In this document: positions 4,641-6,617 of the stretch, in pieces
How positions within the stretch are numbered: the first letter of the stretch is position 1
How the letters are laid out: each line of letters begins with the position of its first letter
NCBI GenBank assembly: GCA_030667645.1
Contig: DAOUVM010000145.1
Coordinates: 1 to 6,617, forward strand
From: Ardenticatenales bacterium
GTDB taxonomy: Bacteria > Chloroflexota > Anaerolineae > Promineifilales > UBA4811
DNA length: 6,617 bases
Direction: 5' to 3'
Made by a program: the position numbers and the translations under genes
The notes under the pieces: generated by a model
The model's input: only the letters and a program-made list of their open reading frames with translations
What the model was told of the DNA's origin: nothing
Database searches by the model: none

Positions 4641-5966
4641 ATGATTGAAGCGGTTCGGAATGCTTGGAACCTGCCTGACCTGCGGAAACGAATACTCATC
4701 ACTGTCCTGATCTTGGCTATCTATCGCCTGGCCGCGCACGTCCCTGTGCCGGGCGTGGACAGAGAAGCGCTGGCGGTGCTGCTCAGTGGTCAGTCGGCCG
4801 CCAGCAACCTTGTCGGCATCTTGAACATGCTGTCAGGTGGGGCGGTGGCTAACTTTTCCGTCTTGGCGATGGGGGTGTATCCCTACATCACGGCCTCTAT
4901 CATCATGCAGCTCTTGCAGCCTATCATTCCGGCATTGGAGGAACTGGCCAAGGAAGGCGAAGCGGGTCGGAACAAGATGAACATGTATACCTACTATCTG
5001 GCCATCCCGATGTCTGCGCTGCAGGCGGTGGGCCAGATTCGCCTATTCAGTGCTGGCCAACTCACGGGTGGGTACCCCATCATGCCCGGGTTTGGGTTTA
5101 GCGGGGAGAGCTTGCTCCCGTCCGTTACCACTGTCATCACTATGACAGCGGGCACCATGTTTGCCATCTGGTTGGGCGAACTTATCACTGAACAAGGTAT
5201 CGGCAACGGCCTTTCTATCATCATCTTTGGCGGGATTGCTTCGCAGATGCCAGCGAACATCGCCGGGTTACTGACCGACGATCAGAACCGTTGGATGTAT
5301 ATGAGTGTGTTCATCTTGCTGACGGCAGTCACGGTGCTTTTCATCGTGGTGGTTCAAGAGGGTACGCGGCGCATCCCGGTGCAGTATGGGAAACGCGTAC
5401 GTGGGCGGCGACAGTACGCCGGAGGCAGCACCCACCTTCCGATCAAGGTGAATACGGCCGGCATGATCCCGCTGATTTTTGCCCAGTCCATCCTCACTTT
5501 CCCTGCCGTCCTGGCTCAGTTCTTTGTTGGCTCGGAGACCGCCTGGCTGGCGAGTGCCGCTGCTTCAGTGGATCAGCTCTTTGGGCAGGCAACGGGTTGG
5601 GTGTATTGGGTGGCATACTTTTTAATGGTGGGTGGCTTTACCTACTTTTACACTGACGTGATGGTGCGGCAGCAGAATCTGCCGGAGACGCTGCGAAAAC
5701 AGGGCGGCTTTATCCCCGGCATCCGCCCGGGCAAGCCAACAGAAGATTATTTGGACGGCGTCACACGCCGAATCACTCTGGCCGGGGCCCTCTTTTTGGG
5801 CATTGTGGCCGTCATGCCGGGAATGGTGCAGTTGTTTGGCGTTCAGGCCAATGTGCTGGTCATCTCCAGCGCCGGGCTGCTAATTGTAGTTGGGGTGGTG
5901 ATTGACACCATGCGTCAGCTTGAAGCTCAGTTGCTGATGCGACACTATGAAGGATTCATCAAGTAG
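4641..5966 (+). CDS. secY: Protein translocase channel subunit SecY
   Basis: This is a 441-residue SecY, the pore-forming subunit of the SecYEG translocon in the cytoplasmic membrane, which passes unfolded proteins driven by SecA or the ribosome. Ten membrane segments can be placed roughly at 17-36, 76-96, 118-138, 155-178, 188-210, 218-240, 271-293, 316-340, 376-398 and 402-422, with the plug region around 60-75. Signatures are PVPGVD (35-40), GVYPYITASIIMQLL (78-92), GELITEQGIGNG (179-190), the basic cytosolic loop RRIPVQYGKRVRGRRQYAGG (243-262) and GGFIPGIRPGKPT (355-367), in which R362 corresponds to the functionally critical E. coli R357. The C-terminus LEAQLLMRHYEGFIK is canonical. GGGAG (4629-4633) lies seven bases before the ATG. 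The gene sits after rplO, the standard position at the end of the spc operon. Confidence 0.98.
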   Translation: MIEAVRNAWNLPDLRKRILITVLILAIYRLAAHVPVPGVDREALAVLLSGQSAASNLVGILNMLSGGAVANFSVLAMGVYPYITASIIMQLLQPIIPALEELAKEGEAGRNKMNMYTYYLAIPMSALQAVGQIRLFSAGQLTGGYPIMPGFGFSGESLLPSVTTVITMTAGTMFAIWLGELITEQGIGNGLSIIIFGGIASQMPANIAGLLTDDQNRWMYMSVFILLTAVTVLFIVVVQEGTRRIPVQYGKRVRGRRQYAGGSTHLPIKVNTAGMIPLIFAQSILTFPAVLAQFFVGSETAWLASAAASVDQLFGQATGWVYWVAYFLMVGGFTYFYTDVMVRQQNLPETLRKQGGFIPGIRPGKPTEDYLDGVTRRITLAGALFLGIVAVMPGMVQLFGVQANVLVISSAGLLIVVGVVIDTMRQLEAQLLMRHYEGFIK

Positions 5967-6041
5967 GCGGGTTCCGTGAACTGTTGTCTTGATCACCATC
6001 CATCCCGAAGAGTCGCATTCCCGTTGAGGGGAGAGTAGCGG
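5967..6041 (+). other. secY-adk spacer, no clear signal
   Basis: This 75-bp spacer is the second-longest in the window. It contains a minor GTTC/GAAC 4-bp inverted pair (5971-5981, loop of 3) and the purine run used by adk near its end. I see no promoter-like -35/-10 pair and no terminator, so adk is probably co-transcribed with secY. Confidence 0.5.
6028..6035 (+). promoter_or_regulatory. Ribosome-binding site that fixes the adk TTG start
   Basis: GGGGAGAG lies eight bases (from GGAG at 6030-6033) before TTG 6042. An in-frame TAG at 6036-6038 rules out any start further upstream, so this site and the TTG go together. Confidence 0.75.
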
Positions 6042-6617
6042 TTGTCCAGTTACATCGTGTTGCTAGGCGGTCCAGGCTCGGGCAAGGGAACCCAGGCGGA
6101 TATGCTGGTTGAGGAGTTGGGTTTGCCACAGGTGTCCACGGGTGAGCTCTTCCGAGAACACCTAGAGGACGGAACCGAATTGGGCTGCCTTGCTCGGGAA
6201 TTCATGGATCGCGGCGAACTGGTACCAGATGAGGTCACTATCGGTATGGTGCGAGAGCGATTGGCGAGGCCCGATTGCACCAGCGGGGCCTTGCTGGATG
6301 GCTTTCCGCGGACCATTCCGCAGGCAGAGGGGCTGGATGCACTTTTGGCGGAAATGGAAGCGGAGCTGACAGTGGTTCCCTTTATCAAGGTGGATCGGGA
6401 CACACTGCTGCAACGTCTGGCCGGCCGCTGGACCTGTCGCCAGTGCAGCACCATGTACCATGCGGTTTTCAGCCCCCCGCGCCAAGCCGGCATTTGTGAT
6501 AGGTGCGAGGGTCAGCTTTACCAGCGGTCCGATGATACGCCGGAAACTCAGCGTCGGCGCATAGTGGTCTACTTTGAGCAGACAGCCGCGCTCATCGAGT
6601 GGTATGGAAAAAAGAGG
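6042..6617 (+). CDS. adk: Adenylate kinase, zinc-LID type, 3' end cut by window
   Basis: This is adenylate kinase, which converts ATP + AMP to 2 ADP in the cytosol and keeps adenine nucleotides balanced; 192 residues are visible and the frame is open at the window edge, so perhaps 20-30 residues are missing. The P-loop is GGPGSGKGTQ (9-18), with K15 as the phosphate-binding lysine. The AMP site shows VSTGELFR (31-38) and LLDGFPRT (84-91). The LID domain carries C132-x2-C135 and C152-x2-C155 for structural zinc, then LYQRSDDTPETQRRR (159-173) with the catalytic-type arginines. The start is TTG 6042, because TAG 6036-6038 blocks upstream extension; GTG 6057 would cut into the first strand. Oddities: STGE replaces the usual STGD, and GRW (128-130) replaces the usual GRR. 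It follows secY, as in many bacteria. Confidence 0.95.
   Translation, partial: MSSYIVLLGGPGSGKGTQADMLVEELGLPQVSTGELFREHLEDGTELGCLAREFMDRGELVPDEVTIGMVRERLARPDCTSGALLDGFPRTIPQAEGLDALLAEMEAELTVVPFIKVDRDTLLQRLAGRWTCRQCSTMYHAVFSPPRQAGICDRCEGQLYQRSDDTPETQRRRIVVYFEQTAALIEWYGKKR

Noticed and set aside
5291..5656. Plus-strand 121-codon frame inside secY
   Set aside because: Out-of-frame reading of secY membrane segments, fully contained in a well-supported gene.
5971..5981. GTTC-CGT-GAAC small palindrome after secY
   Set aside because: A 4-bp stem with no T-run is too weak to call a terminator or operator.
1..6617. A new defence, mobile or biosynthetic system in the window
   Set aside because: Every substantial frame belongs to the standard spc operon through adk; composition and gene order are uniform, with no repeats, integrase or foreign block.

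Overview
This window is a collinear run of the bacterial spc ribosomal-protein operon with its upstream S10-operon junction, all on the + strand. The order is (rplP end) - rpmC - rpsQ - rplN - rplX - rplE - rpsZ (S14, zinc form) - rpsH - rplF - rplR - rpsE - rpmD - rplO - secY - adk (cut by the window end). Thirteen genes are complete. Every one can be recognised from family-diagnostic residues, and each has a purine-rich Shine-Dalgarno stretch a few bases before its start. No rRNA, tRNA, mobile element, CRISPR array or horizontally acquired block is visible.

The organism is a bacterium with moderately high GC. The four-cysteine S14, an L24 with a C-terminal CxxC...CxxC ribbon, a zinc-LID adenylate kinase and the general look of the L29/S5/SecY sequences suggest a Gram-positive or Chloroflexota-type lineage. 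Chloroflexota (Anaerolineae-like) is my best guess, from memory of family sequences only, and is not proven.

Layout: positions 1-1201 carry rpmC, rpsQ, rplN and rplX, tightly packed with 4-bp or near-zero junctions. Positions 1202-1348 form the only sizeable gap among the ribosomal-protein genes. It is bordered by a candidate hairpin, contains a second possible stem, and holds a weak 50-codon reading frame. In Escherichia coli the rplX-rplE junction is where S8 represses the spc operon, so this gap is the most interesting regulatory candidate. Positions 1349-4619 carry rplE through rplO with gaps of 0-15 bp and two overlaps. Then come secY (4641-5966), a 75-bp spacer, and adk from a TTG start at 6042 to the end.

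The genes act together: the ribosomal proteins build both subunits, SecY is the membrane channel that receives nascent chains, and Adk balances adenine nucleotides. The least ordinary sequence-level traits are the rplX-rplE gap, a strong bias to TAG stop codons (9 of 13 complete genes), an arginine-rich insertion in S8 encoded by a perfect 8-bp inverted repeat, and the TTG-initiated adk. I see no undescribed multi-gene system here.
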